Shown: positions 37,919-47,979 of the stretch, piece by piece
How the letters are laid out: each line of letters starts with the position of its first letter
Numbering within the stretch: position 1 is the stretch's first letter
The notes under the pieces: generated by a model
What the model saw: the letters and a program-made list of their open reading frames with translations, nothing else
What the model was told of the DNA's origin: nothing
Databases searched by the model: none
Source of the DNA: Massilia polaris
Lineage (GTDB): Bacteria; Pseudomonadota; Gammaproteobacteria; Burkholderiales; Burkholderiaceae_D
Reading direction: 5' to 3'
DNA: 63,270 nucleotides
Assembly (NCBI RefSeq): GCF_012927275.1
Contig: NZ_JABBGG010000016.1
Coordinates: 1-63,270 of the forward strand
Position numbers and translations under genes: made by a program

Positions 37919-38018
37919 GCGGAGCTGGCGCTTTACCAGGCCCGGCTTTCCGCGAGCCGGCGCAAGCGCCTGTGCAGCGCCCCGCATCACCAAATCAAAA
38001 TCAACAGGAAGTAATCGT

Positions 38019-39116
38019 ATGACAATCTCCGCCACCCACGAAGCAGGCAGCGTCGCTGCCAACAGTACCTTTTCCGGCGCAATCGAAACCGATGCGGTCA
38101 TTATCGGCGCCGGCCCGGTCGGTCTGTTCCAGGTGTTCGAACTCGGCCTGCTTGAAATCAAGGCCCACGTGATCGACTCCCTGCCGGCAGTGGGCGGACA
38201 GTGCGTTGAACTGTATCCGGACAAGCCGATCTACGACATCCCTGCCGTGCCAGTGTGCACCGGCCAGGAACTGACCGACAACCTGCTCAAGCAGATCGCG
38301 CCGTTCGAGCCGACCTTCCACCTGAGCCAGGAAGTCACCGGGGTCCAGCGCCGTGAAGACAACCGCTTCAACGTCGAAACCTCGACCGGCACCCGGTTCA
38401 TCACCAAGACCATCTTCATCGCGGCCGGCGTCGGTTCGTTCCAGGCGCGCACCCTGAAGGTGGACGGCATCGAGGCGTTCGAAAACAGCCAGCTGCACTA
38501 CCGCGTCAAGGACCCTTCGATTTTCGAAGGCAAGAACCTGGTGGTGTGCGGCGGCGGCGACTCGGCGCTCGACTGGGCCCTGAACTTCGTCGGCAAGGCC
38601 GAGTCGGTGGTGCTGGTGCACCGCCGCGACGACTTCCGCGCCGCGCCTGCCTCGGTCGCCAAGATGAAGGCCCTGTGCGACGAATACGAAATGCAGCTGA
38701 TCACCGGCCAGGTCACCGGCTTTGACGCCAAGGACGGCACGCTGTCCGAAGTCAAGGTTACCGGCGCCGACGGCGTGACCCGCCGCGTGCCGCTCGACAT
38801 GCTGCTGGTGTTCTTCGGCCTGTCGCCGAAGCTGGGCCCGATCGCTGAATGGGGCCTCGACATCGAGCGCCGCCAGCTGAAGGTCGTGGACACCGAAAAG
38901 TTCGAGACCAACGTGCCGGGCATCTTCGCCGTGGGCGACATCAACACCTATCCGGGCAAGAAGAAGCTGATCCTGTCGGGCTTCCACGAGGCGGCCCTGG
39001 CCGCCTTCGGCGCCGCGCCATATATCTTCCCGGACAAGAAGATCCACATGCAGTACACGACGACCTCGCCGAAACTGCACAAGATCCTCGGCGTCGAATC
39101 GCCGACTTTCGACTAA
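38019..39116 (+). CDS. Ferredoxin-NADP+ reductase, thioredoxin-reductase-like type
   Basis: This 365-residue flavoprotein has an FAD site [15 protein letters not shown], then [15 protein letters not shown]. The NADP-binding motif [14 protein letters not shown] comes next, and the FAD tail [29 protein letters not shown] closes it. It lacks the redox-active CxxC of thioredoxin reductase, as expected for this ferredoxin reductase type. CAGGAAG precedes the ATG. It probably passes electrons between NADPH and the FdxA encoded just upstream. Confidence 0.92.
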   Translation: MTISATHEAGSVAANSTFSGAIETDAVIIGAGPVGLFQVFELGLLEIKAHVIDSLPAVGGQCVELYPDKPIYDIPAVPVCTGQELTDNLLKQIAPFEPTFHLSQEVTGVQRREDNRFNVETSTGTRFITKTIFIAAGVGSFQARTLKVDGIEAFENSQLHYRVKDPSIFEGKNLVVCGGGDSALDWALNFVGKAESVVLVHRRDDFRAAPASVAKMKALCDEYEMQLITGQVTGFDAKDGTLSEVKVTGADGVTRRVPLDMLLVFFGLSPKLGPIAEWGLDIERRQLKVVDTEKFETNVPGIFAVGDINTYPGKKKLILSGFHEAALAAFGAAPYIFPDKKIHMQYTTTSPKLHKILGVESPTFD

Positions 39117-39146
39117 ACAGCGTTCAGTACCATTGACGCAACCGAG

Positions 39147-39168
39147 AAATGCCCCGCCGGGGCATTTT
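39147..39168 (+). terminator. Terminator after the ferredoxin reductase gene
   Basis: ATGCCCC pairs with GGGGCAT around a GCC loop, followed by TTTTCTGTTTT. It lies about 30 bases after the stop codon. Confidence 0.8.
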
Positions 39169-39287
39169 CTGTTTTGTGTTAAGTGGCTCATAAACGAACC
39201 CCGCATTCCCGTGTTAAAACAGATCGTGAACGGAAGTAAGCTTACTCCCGACTAGTTAGTTGGTAGATTGCCAATGGGCATAACTAA

Positions 39288-39318
39288 TTGCATTCCCGTC
39301 TCGCGAATGGCCTATAAT
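39288..39318 (+). promoter_or_regulatory. Possible promoter of the PHB depolymerase gene
   Basis: A perfect TATAAT at 39313-39318 has TTGCAT at 39288-39293, but the spacer is 19 bases, longer than ideal. The gene starts 54 bases downstream. Confidence 0.4.
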
Positions 39319-39371
39319 TGACCGCGCAAGGCAGGAACGTACGCCCGTGCACTTTTATTCAAGGAATCTGT

Positions 39372-40607
39372 ATGCTTTATCATTTACACGAGATGCAACG
39401 CTCATTCCTGACGCCGCTGATACAGTGGGCTGAAGCGTCATCCAAACTCTTCTCGAACCCGGTCTCGCCGCTTGCGCACACCCCGTTCGCGCAACGCATC
39501 GCCGCCGGCTACGAACTGATGTACCGGCTCGGCAAAGATTACGAAAAGCCGGCCTTCGGCATCGACACTGTCACGATCGGCGCCGACACCGTGCGCATCG
39601 TCGAACGCATCGAAGTCGACAAGCCGTTCTGCCGCCTGCTGCACTTCCGCAAGGACCTCGACGCCGCCGCTTTCGCCGCGCTTGACCAGCCGAAGGTGCT
39701 GCTGGTCGCGCCGCTGTCGGGCCACCACGCGACGCTGCTGCGCGACACCGTACGGGCGCTGCTGCCGAACCACGACGTCTACATCACCGACTGGACCGAC
39801 GCGCGCATGGTGCCGCTGTCGGTCGGCCCCTTCCATCTCGACGACTACATCTTCTACGTCCAGGACTTCATCCGCCACCTGGCGCCCGAGCTGCACGTGA
39901 TCTCGGTATGCCAGCCGACGGTGCCGGTGCTGGCCGCGATCGCGCTGATGGCGACCGCCAAGGACCCGAAACTGCCGAAGACGATGACGATGATGGGCGG
40001 CCCGATCGACCCGCGCCGTTCGCCGACCGCGGTCAACGACCTGGCGACCGAGAAGCCGTTCTCGTGGTTCGAGAACACGGTGATCTACTCGGTGCCGGGC
40101 AACTACCCAGGCGCGGGCCGCCGCGTGTATCCGGGCTTCCTGCAGCATGCCGGCTTCATCGCGATGAACCCTGGCCGCCACGCGGAGAGCCACCGCGAGT
40201 TCTACAACCACCTGGTTGCGGGCGACGACGAGCCGGCCGAAAGCCACCGCCAGTTCTACAACGAGTACAACGCCGTGCTCGACATGCCGGCCGAGTACTA
40301 CCTCGACACGATCAAGACCGTGTTCCAGGAATTCGCGCTGCCGATGGGCACGTGGAAAGTTGGCGGCCAGCTGGTGCGTCCGCAGGACATCAAGACGGTC
40401 GCGCTGCTGACGGTGGAAGGCGAGCTGGATGACATCTCCGGCACCGGCCAGACCCAGGCTGCGCACGACCTGTGCAGCGGCATTCCCGCCAAGATGAAGC
40501 AGGATTACGTCGCCGCGAAGGCAGGCCACTACGGCATCTTCTCCGGCCGCCGCTGGCGCGAGACGATCTGCCCGAAGATCGGCGAGTTCATCCGCCAACA
40601 CGGCTAA
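39372..40607 (+). CDS. phaZ: Intracellular polyhydroxybutyrate depolymerase
   Basis: This 411-residue alpha/beta hydrolase without signal peptide should mobilise stored PHB granules. The nucleophile region reads VISVCQPTVPVLA, with Cys180 in place of the usual Ser, as in the PhaZa1 type of Cupriavidus. TDWTDARMVPLS and the C-terminal AKAGHYGIFSGRRWRE, carrying the catalytic His, are also family features. The start MLYHLHEMQR is conserved; upstream codons are not. Its last codons and terminator region are duplicated about 230 bases downstream. Confidence 0.93.
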   Translation: MLYHLHEMQRSFLTPLIQWAEASSKLFSNPVSPLAHTPFAQRIAAGYELMYRLGKDYEKPAFGIDTVTIGADTVRIVERIEVDKPFCRLLHFRKDLDAAAFAALDQPKVLLVAPLSGHHATLLRDTVRALLPNHDVYITDWTDARMVPLSVGPFHLDDYIFYVQDFIRHLAPELHVISVCQPTVPVLAAIALMATAKDPKLPKTMTMMGGPIDPRRSPTAVNDLATEKPFSWFENTVIYSVPGNYPGAGRRVYPGFLQHAGFIAMNPGRHAESHREFYNHLVAGDDEPAESHRQFYNEYNAVLDMPAEYYLDTIKTVFQEFALPMGTWKVGGQLVRPQDIKTVALLTVEGELDDISGTGQTQAAHDLCSGIPAKMKQDYVAAKAGHYGIFSGRRWRETICPKIGEFIRQHG

Positions 40608-40639
40608 GCTTCCCCGTTCCCCGTTCCCCGCTCCACAAG

Positions 40640-40668
40640 ATGCCGCTGATTCAGCGGCATTTTTTTTT
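40640..40668 (+). terminator. Terminator after phaZ
   Basis: ATGCCGCTGA and its complement form a perfect 10-bp stem with a single-base spacer (40640-40660), followed by a run of nine T. Confidence 0.85.
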
Positions 40669-40753
40669 GGGGTCAGGTCTGTCATTCGGACACGGGCCCA
40701 GCCTTAAGGGTGCCTTACGGCTGGGCCCGTGTCCGAATGACAGACCTGACCCC
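40669..40753. repeat. 85-bp near-perfect palindrome
   Basis: Arms of 35 bases, 40669-40703 and 40719-40753, are perfect complements (starting GGGGTCAGGTCTGTCATT). The 15-base centre has further TAAGG/CCTTA pairing around GTG. The structure directly follows the phaZ terminator and encodes nothing. Confidence 0.9.
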
Positions 40754-40816
40754 ACTTATTGGGCCCGTGTCCGAATGACAGACCTGACCCCACTTATTGA
40801 CCTGACCCCACTTATT
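40723..40816 (+). repeat. Tandem 38-bp repeats, two full and one partial
   Basis: The unit GGGCCCGTGTCCGAATGACA and its remainder (ending CCCCACTTATT) occurs at 40723-40760 and 40761-40798. An 18-base 3' partial follows at 40799-40816. The first unit is the right arm of the palindrome plus ACTTATT. Confidence 0.9.
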
Positions 40817-40902
40817 AGTTCATCCGCCAACACGGCTAAGCTTCCCCTCCTCGCTTCACGAAATGCCGCCTAACCAGCGGCATTTCTTCTTTCGGGGTCA
40901 GG
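40817..40902 (+). repeat. Duplicated phaZ 3' end and terminator
   Basis: AGTTCATCCGCCAACACGGC and the following TAAGCTTCCCC repeat the phaZ end at about 40586-40616. A diverged copy of the ATGCCGC hairpin and another GGGGTCAGGT come after. The two copies thus bracket the palindrome and tandem repeats. Confidence 0.8.
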
Positions 40903-40911
40903 TGGTGGATA

Positions 40912-41619
40912 ATGTCGTTTTCCCCACGCTCCCCATCCGTGACCAAGTCCCTCGCCGACCAGCTTGAAGACCTGCTACCCCAAACCCAATGCACCAAGTG
41001 CGGGTATGCCGGCTGCCGCCCGTACGCCGAGGCGATCGCCGCGGGCGAGGCGGACATCAACCAGTGCCCGCCCGGCGGCATCGAAGGCGCGGCGCGGCTC
41101 GCGGGCTTCCTGAACCGCCCGATCATCCCGATCAACCCCGCCAACGGCATCGAACGCCCGCGCCCGGTCGCCTTCATCGACGAAGCCCTGTGTATCGGCT
41201 GCACGCTGTGCATCCAGGCCTGCCCGGTCGATGCGATCCTCGGCGCCACCAAGCAGATGCACACGATCCTCCCGAGCCTGTGCACCGGCTGCGACCTGTG
41301 TGTCGCGCCCTGCCCGGTCGACTGCATCACGATGATGCCGGTGACGGGCGAACGCACCGGCTGGTCGGCCTGGTCGCAGCAGGACGCAAACGCCGCGCGC
41401 TCGCGCCACGATTTGCGCGCCATGCGCCTGCAGCGCGAACGCGCGGAGAACGACGCGCGGCTGGCCGCAAAGGCAGCCGAAAAGCTGAAAGCAGTGACCC
41501 TCGAGGCGGCCAATACGCCCGAGGAACTGGCCGAGAAAGAACGCAAGCGCGCGATCATCGCGGCGGCCTTGGAGCGTGCGCGCATCAAGGCCGAAGAACA
41601 GAAGAGCACCGGCCAATGA
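40912..41619 (+). CDS. rsxB: RnfB/RsxB-like iron-sulfur protein
   Basis: This 235-residue protein has an N-terminal cluster motif [30 protein letters not shown]. Two ferredoxin-type motifs follow, [16 protein letters not shown] and [16 protein letters not shown], then a charged coiled-coil tail ([24 protein letters not shown]). It lacks the N-terminal membrane helix of enterobacterial RsxB, and no other rnf/rsx gene is in the window. It is therefore a stand-alone form common in beta-proteobacteria. Its stop overlaps the nth start, which ties it to DNA repair gene expression, although a functional link is only suggested. Confidence 0.88.
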   Translation: MSFSPRSPSVTKSLADQLEDLLPQTQCTKCGYAGCRPYAEAIAAGEADINQCPPGGIEGAARLAGFLNRPIIPINPANGIERPRPVAFIDEALCIGCTLCIQACPVDAILGATKQMHTILPSLCTGCDLCVAPCPVDCITMMPVTGERTGWSAWSQQDANAARSRHDLRAMRLQRERAENDARLAAKAAEKLKAVTLEAANTPEELAEKERKRAIIAAALERARIKAEEQKSTGQ

Positions 41620-42281
41620 ACGCTGCAAAACGACACGAAATCTTCTCGCGCCTGCGCGCCGCCAATCCGAATCCGGTCACCGAACTGGAATACACGACCC
41701 CGTTCGAACTGCTGATCGCGGTGCTGCTGTCGGCGCAGTCGACCGACGTCGGCGTCAACAAGGCCACGCGCAGGCTGTACCCGGTGGCCAATACGCCGCA
41801 GGCGATCCTCGACATGGGCGAGGACGAGCTGAAGACCTACATCGCCACCATCGGCCTGTATCACACCAAGGCGAAGAACGTGATCGCGACCTGCCGCATG
41901 CTGGTGGAGAAGCACGGCGGCGAGGTGCCGCGCACGCGCGAGGAGCTGGTGGAGCTGCCGGGTGTCGGCCGCAAGACCGCCAACGTGGTGCTGAACACGG
42001 CGTTCGGCGAAGTCGCGATGGCCGTGGATACCCACATCTTCCGGGTATCGAACCGGACCAATATCGCACCGGGCAAGAACGTCGACGAGGTAGAGCACAA
42101 GCTGCTCAAATTCGTGCCGAAGGAGTTCCTGCTCGACGCCCATCACTGGCTGATCCTGCATGGCCGCTACACCTGCATCGCGAGGAAGCCGCTGTGCTGG
42201 AACTGCGTCATTGCCGACCTGTGCGAATATAAGGCGAAGACGCCGGCGCCGGCCAACCTGCTCCCGAAGGAACCACGATGA
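41616..42281 (+). CDS. nth: Endonuclease III
   Basis: This 221-residue base-excision-repair glycosylase/AP lyase removes oxidised pyrimidines. [15 protein letters not shown] contains the conserved helix. [20 protein letters not shown] is the helix-hairpin-helix with the catalytic Lys, and [12 protein letters not shown] holds the catalytic Asp. The 4Fe-4S ligands [17 protein letters not shown] lie at the C terminus. It overlaps rsxB and the next gene by four bases each. Confidence 0.96.
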   Translation: MNAAKRHEIFSRLRAANPNPVTELEYTTPFELLIAVLLSAQSTDVGVNKATRRLYPVANTPQAILDMGEDELKTYIATIGLYHTKAKNVIATCRMLVEKHGGEVPRTREELVELPGVGRKTANVVLNTAFGEVAMAVDTHIFRVSNRTNIAPGKNVDEVEHKLLKFVPKEFLLDAHHWLILHGRYTCIARKPLCWNCVIADLCEYKAKTPAPANLLPKEPR

Positions 42282-43291
42282 TTATTGCTACTCACAGCGG
42301 CAAGTTCCACGCGGACGACGCCTGGGCCGTCGCGGTACTGAATATCCTTTTCCCCGACAGCGAAATCATCCGGACCCGCGACACGGCCCTGATCGACGCC
42401 GCCGACTTTGCCATCGATGTCGGCGGCGTCTGGGACCCGGCCACCGGCCGCTTCGACCATCACCAGAAGGGATTCGACGCCGCCAGGCAGACCGGCGTTC
42501 CCTATGCGAGCGCGGGACTGGTGTGGAAGGAGTATGGGGCGCGCTGCGTCGCCGCCCTCGCCGATGTGCACACCGGCCAGCAGCTGACCGAAGATGCAGC
42601 ACGCCAGCTGGCGTACGCGATCGATGCCGACATCGTGCAGTACCTCGACTTGTCCGATGTGGGCGCGGCAAAAAATGCGCCCGGCGGCTATGGACTCTCG
42701 GCAGTCATCTCGGGCTTCAATCCCAACTGGCTGGACGAACAAAGGATGGGATATGGGGACGCGGCGGATGCCTACCGGCTCAGCCAGTTCCGGCGCGCGA
42801 TGGCGGTCCTTGCCGACATCATGGTCAATGCCGTCAAATACCGCGTCGGCGTGCTGCTCGCGCTCGAACAAGTGCGGCAAGCGGAGCCGCTGGAAGATGG
42901 CAGGGTGCTGTTCCTGAAGAACGCCGCGCTGCCGTGGACGGCCGTGGTGCGCAAGGAGATGCCGAAAGTCCTGTTCGTCATCAGCCACAGCATTTCTGAA
43001 CAGCGTTACATGCTGCACACCGTGTCCGTCAGTCCGGAGAGTTTCACGGCACGGGCCGACCTGCCTGCCGCATGGGCTGGACTGCGCGACGCAGACCTTG
43101 CGGCTGTCACCGGGATTCCCGATGCGACCTTCTGCCATAACGGCAGGTTTATCGCGGCGGCAAAGTCATTCGAGGGCATCCAGGCGATGGCGAGACAGGC
43201 CGTGCAATCTGTTGATGATGCCGGCCCGCCTGAGAGCGCGAGCGTCCCGCAGACCGCTGCGGACGATGCCATCGGACAGCCGAAGCTGTAG
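42278..43291 (+). CDS. MYG1-family (DHH-like) protein
   Basis: This 337-residue protein starts [21 protein letters not shown] and has AIDVGGVWDPATGRFDHHQKGF, the Asp/His-rich metal site of the MYG1/DHH phosphoesterase group. Eukaryotic MYG1 is reported as a 3'-5' RNA exonuclease; a nuclease role here is inference from family. It is translationally coupled (ATGA) to nth, making an rsxB-nth-MYG1 operon. The last 30 residues are low in conservation and polar. Confidence 0.86.
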   Translation: MIIATHSGKFHADDAWAVAVLNILFPDSEIIRTRDTALIDAADFAIDVGGVWDPATGRFDHHQKGFDAARQTGVPYASAGLVWKEYGARCVAALADVHTGQQLTEDAARQLAYAIDADIVQYLDLSDVGAAKNAPGGYGLSAVISGFNPNWLDEQRMGYGDAADAYRLSQFRRAMAVLADIMVNAVKYRVGVLLALEQVRQAEPLEDGRVLFLKNAALPWTAVVRKEMPKVLFVISHSISEQRYMLHTVSVSPESFTARADLPAAWAGLRDADLAAVTGIPDATFCHNGRFIAAAKSFEGIQAMARQAVQSVDDAGPPESASVPQTAADDAIGQPKL

Positions 43292-43304
43292 CGCGTCGGC
43301 GGAC

Positions 43305-44381
43305 TTACGTCGGCGTGTCGACCATGTCCCAGCCGGCATGCTGGAAGCGCACCAGCCAGTTCAGCGCGTGATGGCGCTCCATGACGACGTCGGCATCCAC
43401 TCCCGCCGCTTCGCCACGCTTCTTGAGGCGCTGCTGGCGAATGTGCCAGTGCAGGCGGTAGGTCAGGTCGAGGGCGTCGAGGATCCCGGCGTCCGGGCGC
43501 ACGGAAGGACCGCGCATCTCGATCAGCTTCGCAACGGTGCTGGCGGTATCGCAGGGCTCCGAAGGGAACCGCAGCTCGTCCACCATGCCAAGCGCCCATT
43601 CCAGCAGGTACAGGCTTTCGTAGCGCCACATGAACTGCGCGCATTCCTGCTGCGACGGCGCTTCCTTCTCCAGGAACGCGCGCTCTTCGGGCGACAGGTG
43701 ATCGTCCGCGAGCGGCATCTTCGACAGCAGGGTGTCGGCGCTCATCGGCTCGCCCGAGGCGACCGATTCGGCGCGCAGGGAGATCAGCAGCAGCGCGCGG
43801 GCGCGTCCCACGATGTCGTCCCTGTCCCGCAGCACCAGTTCGTCTTCGCACACCAGCGGCGGCAAAGTGTCCGGGACGTCGATCCCGCGCGCCGCCAGTG
43901 CAGCCTCGCTGGCCGCCTTGCGCGTCCACGCGCGCGCCGGATACGGCACGCGCGCCTGCGGATCGGTGCTGCCGTCGCCGGCATCGACCAGCACATGCCC
44001 GTCCGGGTCGATGACCTGGCCGTCTTTGGTGAACAGCACCGCGTTGACCTCTTTCGCCCACGCGTACAGCGCTGCGGTATCGTCGGCGCCGATACTGATG
44101 GCGAGGTGATGCTGCACGCGCTGCAAATGCAGGATCACATGGTATTTGTCGCGCGACATCTGGCCGTCGCCGCGGTCCAGCACATAGCCGCAGAAGTCAT
44201 TCAGGTGGGCCAGCAGCTCGGGGTCGGACAGGTCGCGGCGCAGGTGCAGGACATGCGCGAACGGCGGCTTCGGGATCTGCACCAGGGTGCAGTAGGCATT
44301 GAACAGCAGCGTCGCGCCGACGGGGGCGGCCGGGGCGGCTGCTTGCCGGGACGGGAGGAGGCTGCGAAATTTTTCAAGCAT
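43305..44381 (-). CDS. DUF4272 domain-containing protein
   Basis: This 358-residue cytoplasmic protein has no signal or membrane segment. The C-terminal half (RARALLLISLRAESVASGE, QFMWRYESLYLLEWALGMVDEL, LDLTYRLHWHIRQ) fits DUF4272. The function is unknown. The start MLEKFRSLLPSRQ at 44381 lies two bases from the proB stop, so it is probably the last gene of the obgE-proB direction unit. A longer frame runs into proB but is antisense-like. Confidence 0.78.
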   Translation of the reverse strand: MLEKFRSLLPSRQAAAPAAPVGATLLFNAYCTLVQIPKPPFAHVLHLRRDLSDPELLAHLNDFCGYVLDRGDGQMSRDKYHVILHLQRVQHHLAISIGADDTAALYAWAKEVNAVLFTKDGQVIDPDGHVLVDAGDGSTDPQARVPYPARAWTRKAASEAALAARGIDVPDTLPPLVCEDELVLRDRDDIVGRARALLLISLRAESVASGEPMSADTLLSKMPLADDHLSPEERAFLEKEAPSQQECAQFMWRYESLYLLEWALGMVDELRFPSEPCDTASTVAKLIEMRGPSVRPDAGILDALDLTYRLHWHIRQQRLKKRGEAAGVDADVVMERHHALNWLVRFQHAGWDMVDTPT

Positions 44382-44383
44382 CG

Positions 44384-45502
44384 TCAGATCAATACCATAT
44401 TGTCGCGGTGGATAAGCTCGGGTCCTTCGAGGAAGCCGAGGATTGTTTCGATGTCGGCGGACGGTTTGCGCATGATACGACGCGCCTCTGAACTGGTGTA
44501 GTTCGTGATGCCGCGCGCGACCGGCGCGCCGTCTAGCGACAGGCAGGTGATGACCGCGCCGCGGCCGAACTCCCCCCTGACCTCGACCACGCCGATCGGC
44601 AGCAGCGACTTGCCTTCCTTCGTCAGCTTGGCGACTGCGCCGGCATCCAGCACCACCTGCCCCGCCGTGTGCAGGTGGTCGGACATCCACTGCTTGCGCG
44701 CCGTGGTGCGGCCGGTCTGCGCCAGCAGCTGGGTGCCGATCGCTTCGCCGTTCGCGAGGCGCGTCAGGACGTCGTCCTCGCGCCCCCAGGCGATCACGGT
44801 ATCGGCGCCCGAACGCGCAGCGCGCCTGGCGGCGAGGATCTTGGTGAGCATGCCGCCGCGTCCCAGGGCGCTGCCGGCGCCGCCGGCCATCGCTTCGAGC
44901 GACGGGTCGCCGGCCTTGCCTTCGGCGATCAGGTAGGCGGCAGGGTCCTTGCGCGGGTCGGCGTTGAACAGGCCCTTCTGGTCGGTCAGGATGATCAGGG
45001 CGTCGGCTTCGATCAGGTTGGCCACCAGTGCGCCGAGCGTGTCGTTGTCGCCGAACTTGATCTCGTCGGTGACGACGGTGTCGTTTTCATTGATGATCGG
45101 GACCACGCCGAAACGCAGCAAGGTGGTCAGCGTCGAACGCGCGTTGAGGTAGCGTTCGCGGTCGGCCAGGTCGGCGTGCGTGAGCAGCACCTGGGCGGTG
45201 CCGAGGCCGTGCGCGCGGAAGCTGGTTTCGTAGATCTGCGCGAGGCCCATCTGGCCGACGGCGGCGCAGGCCTGCAGTTCGTGGATATCGGTGGGGCGCT
45301 TGTCGAAGCGCAGGCGCAGCATGCCTTCGGCGATCGCGCCGGAGCTGACCAGCACGACTTCCTTGCCGAGGTTGCGGAGTGCGGAGATTTGCGCGGCCCA
45401 GCGCGCGATGGCGGCGTGATCGAGTCCGCGGCCGTCGTTGGTGACCAGCGAGGAGCCGACCTTGATGATGATGCGGTTAGCTTTTTGTATGACTGAGTTC
45501 AT
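44384..45502 (-). CDS. proB: Glutamate 5-kinase
   Basis: This 372-residue enzyme catalyses the first step of proline synthesis, phosphorylating glutamate. The N terminus is [43 protein letters not shown] is the substrate loop, and [23 protein letters not shown] follows. The C-terminal PUA domain starts near residue 280 ([15 protein letters not shown]). The chosen ATG gives the conserved MNSVIQKAN start and lies inside the end of the upstream membrane-protein gene, so translation is probably coupled. Confidence 0.95.
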   Translation of the reverse strand: MNSVIQKANRIIIKVGSSLVTNDGRGLDHAAIARWAAQISALRNLGKEVVLVSSGAIAEGMLRLRFDKRPTDIHELQACAAVGQMGLAQIYETSFRAHGLGTAQVLLTHADLADRERYLNARSTLTTLLRFGVVPIINENDTVVTDEIKFGDNDTLGALVANLIEADALIILTDQKGLFNADPRKDPAAYLIAEGKAGDPSLEAMAGGAGSALGRGGMLTKILAARRAARSGADTVIAWGREDDVLTRLANGEAIGTQLLAQTGRTTARKQWMSDHLHTAGQVVLDAGAVAKLTKEGKSLLPIGVVEVRGEFGRGAVITCLSLDGAPVARGITNYTSSEARRIMRKPSADIETILGFLEGPELIHRDNMVLI

Positions 45503-45896
45503 CGGCGCGCGTTCCAACAGGTCGCGGGCGCAGCGCCAGCAGCCCGAGGCCGCCCACCAGCTCCAACCCGCATACGACTAACAAAAATCCCTGGGGCAGG
45601 CCGATGGCGAAAGCCGCGATGAGGCGGCCGGCCGGCTGCGCCAGGAGGAATAATGCTGTGATATCGCCGAGGAGTGGCTGGTCGCCGTGCCTTGCCGCCA
45701 GCAGCGCCAGTCCCGCGGTAGCGAGCCTGACGCCGACATAGATGGCGAAAAACTGGCTGTAGCCGTTTACGCCAACGAGTAACATCCCCATGCTGGTCGC
45801 CACGCGGTCAGGATCGAGCAGGGCCGCGAGCGCGGCCAGCGAGCTGGCGATGGCGATGAGCTTGAGCAGCGAATACCGCAGCCGCGCCCGTTGCAT
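45477..45896 (-). CDS. Small integral membrane protein of unknown function
   Basis: This 139-residue protein has four hydrophobic stretches ([75 protein letters not shown]). The layout resembles DUF4345-type proteins, but I cannot be sure. A TTG at 45914 overlapping the obgE stop is an alternative, coupled start. Its 3' end overlaps proB by 26 bases. The position between obgE and proB implies shared transcription. Confidence 0.65.
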   Translation of the reverse strand: MQRARLRYSLLKLIAIASSLAALAALLDPDRVATSMGMLLVGVNGYSQFFAIYVGVRLATAGLALLAARHGDQPLLGDITALFLLAQPAGRLIAAFAIGLPQGFLLVVCGLELVGGLGLLALRPRPVGTRADELSHTKS

Positions 45897-45910
45897 GGGT
45901 ACTGCCAATT

Positions 45911-47020
45911 TCAATCCAGGATCTTGAAACGTGGATCGTCCGGGTCGATCGATGCGATGCCGCGCGCTTCCTCGGTCATCTGCGTTTCTTCCGCACGGTG
46001 CTCGCTGTTGCGCTTTACTTCGAGGTGCATGTAGATGGCGTTGACCAGCTCCTGGCAGCCGTCGCGGTTCAGCGCCGATATCTCGAACACAGGGCCCTTC
46101 CAGGCCATGCGCTTGACGAAGTCCTTGACGACCTTCTTGCGGTCCGTTTCCGGCACGACATCCAGCTTGTTGAGCACCAGCCAGCGCGGCTTGGCGACCA
46201 GCGATTCGTCGTACTTCTCGAGTTCCTTGACCAGCGCCTTGGCTTCCTTGACCGGATCGACGTTGGTTTCGAACGGCGCCATGTCGACGATGTGCAGCAG
46301 CAGGCCGGTACGCTGCAGGTGGCGCAGGAACTGGTGGCCGAGGCCGGCGCCTTCGGAGGCGCCTTCGATCAGGCCCGGGATGTCGGCGATGACGAAGCTC
46401 TTCTCGTGCGACACGCGCACCACGCCCAGGTTCGGGTGCAGTGTGGTGAACGGGTAGTCGGCGATCTTCGGCTTGGCGTTCGAGACGGCCGTGATGAAGG
46501 TCGACTTGCCGGCGTTCGGCATGCCGAGCAGGCCGACGTCCGCCAGCACCTTCAGTTCCAGGCGCAGTTCGCGGCGCTCGCCCTCCTTGCCCTCGGTCTT
46601 CTGGCGCGGTGCGCGGTTGGTCGAGGACTTGAAGTGGATGTTGCCCCAGCCGCCCTCGCCGCCCTTGGCCAGCAGTTCGGTCTGGCCGTGTTCGGTCAGG
46701 TCGGCGATGATTTCGCCGTTGTTGTTATCGACGATCAGCGTACCAACCGGCATGCGCATGAAGATGTCGTCCGCGCCCTTGCCGTAGCAATCGGAGCCGC
46801 GCCCGGCTTCACCGTCGCGCGCCTTGTGCATCTTGGAGTAACGGAAGTCCACCAAGGTGTTGATGTTGCGATCCGCAACCGCCCAGATGGAGCCGCCTTT
46901 GCCGCCGTCGCCGCCGTCCGGACCGCCGAACGGGCGGAACTTCTCGCGGCAGAACGAGGCGCAGCCATTGCCGCCGTCGCCACCGATGACTTCGATTTTT
47001 GCTTCGTCGATAAACTTCAT
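45911..47020 (-). CDS. obgE: GTPase ObgE/CgtA
   Basis: This 369-residue ribosome-assembly GTPase has the glycine-rich Obg domain at 1-158 ([27 protein letters not shown]). The G domain has GMPNAGKST (P-loop), DIPGLIEGA (G3) and NKLD (G4), followed by a short acidic tail. It sits in the classic rplU-rpmA-obgE order. A hairpin with a T-rich tail lies between rpmA and obgE, which suggests attenuation rather than a full stop. Confidence 0.97.
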   Translation of the reverse strand: MKFIDEAKIEVIGGDGGNGCASFCREKFRPFGGPDGGDGGKGGSIWAVADRNINTLVDFRYSKMHKARDGEAGRGSDCYGKGADDIFMRMPVGTLIVDNNNGEIIADLTEHGQTELLAKGGEGGWGNIHFKSSTNRAPRQKTEGKEGERRELRLELKVLADVGLLGMPNAGKSTFITAVSNAKPKIADYPFTTLHPNLGVVRVSHEKSFVIADIPGLIEGASEGAGLGHQFLRHLQRTGLLLHIVDMAPFETNVDPVKEAKALVKELEKYDESLVAKPRWLVLNKLDVVPETDRKKVVKDFVKRMAWKGPVFEISALNRDGCQELVNAIYMHLEVKRNSEHRAEETQMTEEARGIASIDPDDPRFKILD

Positions 47021-47040
47021 ATTTGTACCGCCATAAAACT

Positions 47041-47071
47041 AAAAAGGCTCTACCTTGGGCAGAGCCTTTCG
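47041..47071 (-). terminator. Hairpin between rpmA and obgE
   Basis: AAAGGCTCT at 47043-47051 pairs with AGAGCCTTT at 47061-47069. On the minus strand the stem is followed by TTTTTAGTTTT, a terminator-like tail. Confidence 0.7.
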
Positions 47072-47122
47072 ATGGAAGGCTTGCGCCTTACAGATTTGCG
47101 CCGCGAACGGCGCGAGCGCGTA

Positions 47123-47395
47123 TTACGCTGCTACCGCTTGAGCGGCAACGACGGTGACGAACTGCTTCGAGCCGAGGCCCTTTTTGACGAACTTGACGGT
47201 ACCGTCGACCAGCGCGAACAGGGTGTGATCCTTGCCCGTACCGACGTTGGTGCCTGCGCGCACTGGGGTACCGCGCTGGCGAATGATGATGCCGCCTGCG
47301 TTGATAGCCTGGCCGCCGTAGACCTTAACGCCAAGGCGTTTTGATTCTGAGTCACGGCCGTTGCGCGTTGTGCCGCCGCCTTTTTTGTGTGCCAT
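47123..47395 (-). CDS. rpmA: 50S ribosomal protein L27
   Basis: This 90-residue ribosomal protein starts [24 protein letters not shown] and contains [21 protein letters not shown], the full L27 pattern. AAGGAG precedes the ATG. It is 43 bases downstream of rplU, in the same transcription unit. Confidence 0.98.
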   Translation of the reverse strand: MAHKKGGGTTRNGRDSESKRLGVKVYGGQAINAGGIIIRQRGTPVRAGTNVGTGKDHTLFALVDGTVKFVKKGLGSKQFVTVVAAQAVAA

Positions 47396-47438
47396 TTAGA
47401 TGCTCCTTGATAGCTGGATTAAATCGGGCAAACAGCAA

Positions 47439-47750
47439 TTAGCCGTTGATCGATACGATTTGGATTTCGGTGTAGTTCTGACGATGGCCTTGGTGCTTCT
47501 GGTAGTGCTTACGACGACGCATCTTGAAAATCTTCACCTTATCGTGACGACCGTGTGCCACAACAGTAACCAGAACCGTTGCACCTTCGACCAATGGCGC
47601 ACCAAACTTGATGGTGTCGCCCGCGCCTACTGCGAGTACTTGATCGATGGTGAGTTCGGAACCAATGTCTGCCGGTATCTGTTCTACTTTAAGTTTTTCG
47701 CCAGCGACAACTTTGTATTGTTTGCCACCGGTTTTTATGACCGCGTACAT
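47439..47750 (-). CDS. rplU: 50S ribosomal protein L21
   Basis: This 103-residue ribosomal protein starts [25 protein letters not shown] and ends in the RNA-binding [23 protein letters not shown] segment. GAGG lies upstream of the ATG at 47750, and codons before it are not conserved. A strong promoter sits 60-90 bases upstream. Confidence 0.98.
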   Translation of the reverse strand: MYAVIKTGGKQYKVVAGEKLKVEQIPADIGSELTIDQVLAVGAGDTIKFGAPLVEGATVLVTVVAHGRHDKVKIFKMRRRKHYQKHQGHRQNYTEIQIVSING

Positions 47751-47809
47751 GATTTGAAACCTCATCAAATGTTAGAAAGTTTCCCTGGCCGGAAGCCGGG
47801 GAACCGCGA

Positions 47810-47838
47810 ATTATACACGGGATGGGTTTTCGCGTCAA
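47810..47838 (-). promoter_or_regulatory. Sigma-70 promoter of rplU-rpmA
   Basis: On the minus strand TTGACG (47833-47838) and a perfect TATAAT (47810-47815) are separated by exactly 17 bases. The start would be near 47803, giving a leader of about 53 bases before rplU. Confidence 0.8.
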
Positions 47839-47979
47839 AAGGCGTGCACAAGCGGCGTAGTTCGTGGTATGTCAGCAACTTTCGATCCCTGCCCTTGCGC
47901 GGGCGCCAATGTGGCCATCGGGACGACATCGCGTGCTTGTCGTATAATCCCCACACCTAACGTCCAATGCAGGTCCGCC

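Noticed and set aside
40669-40816. CRISPR array
   Set aside because: The repeats are directly adjacent with no variable spacers, there are only two and a half units, and no cas genes are nearby.
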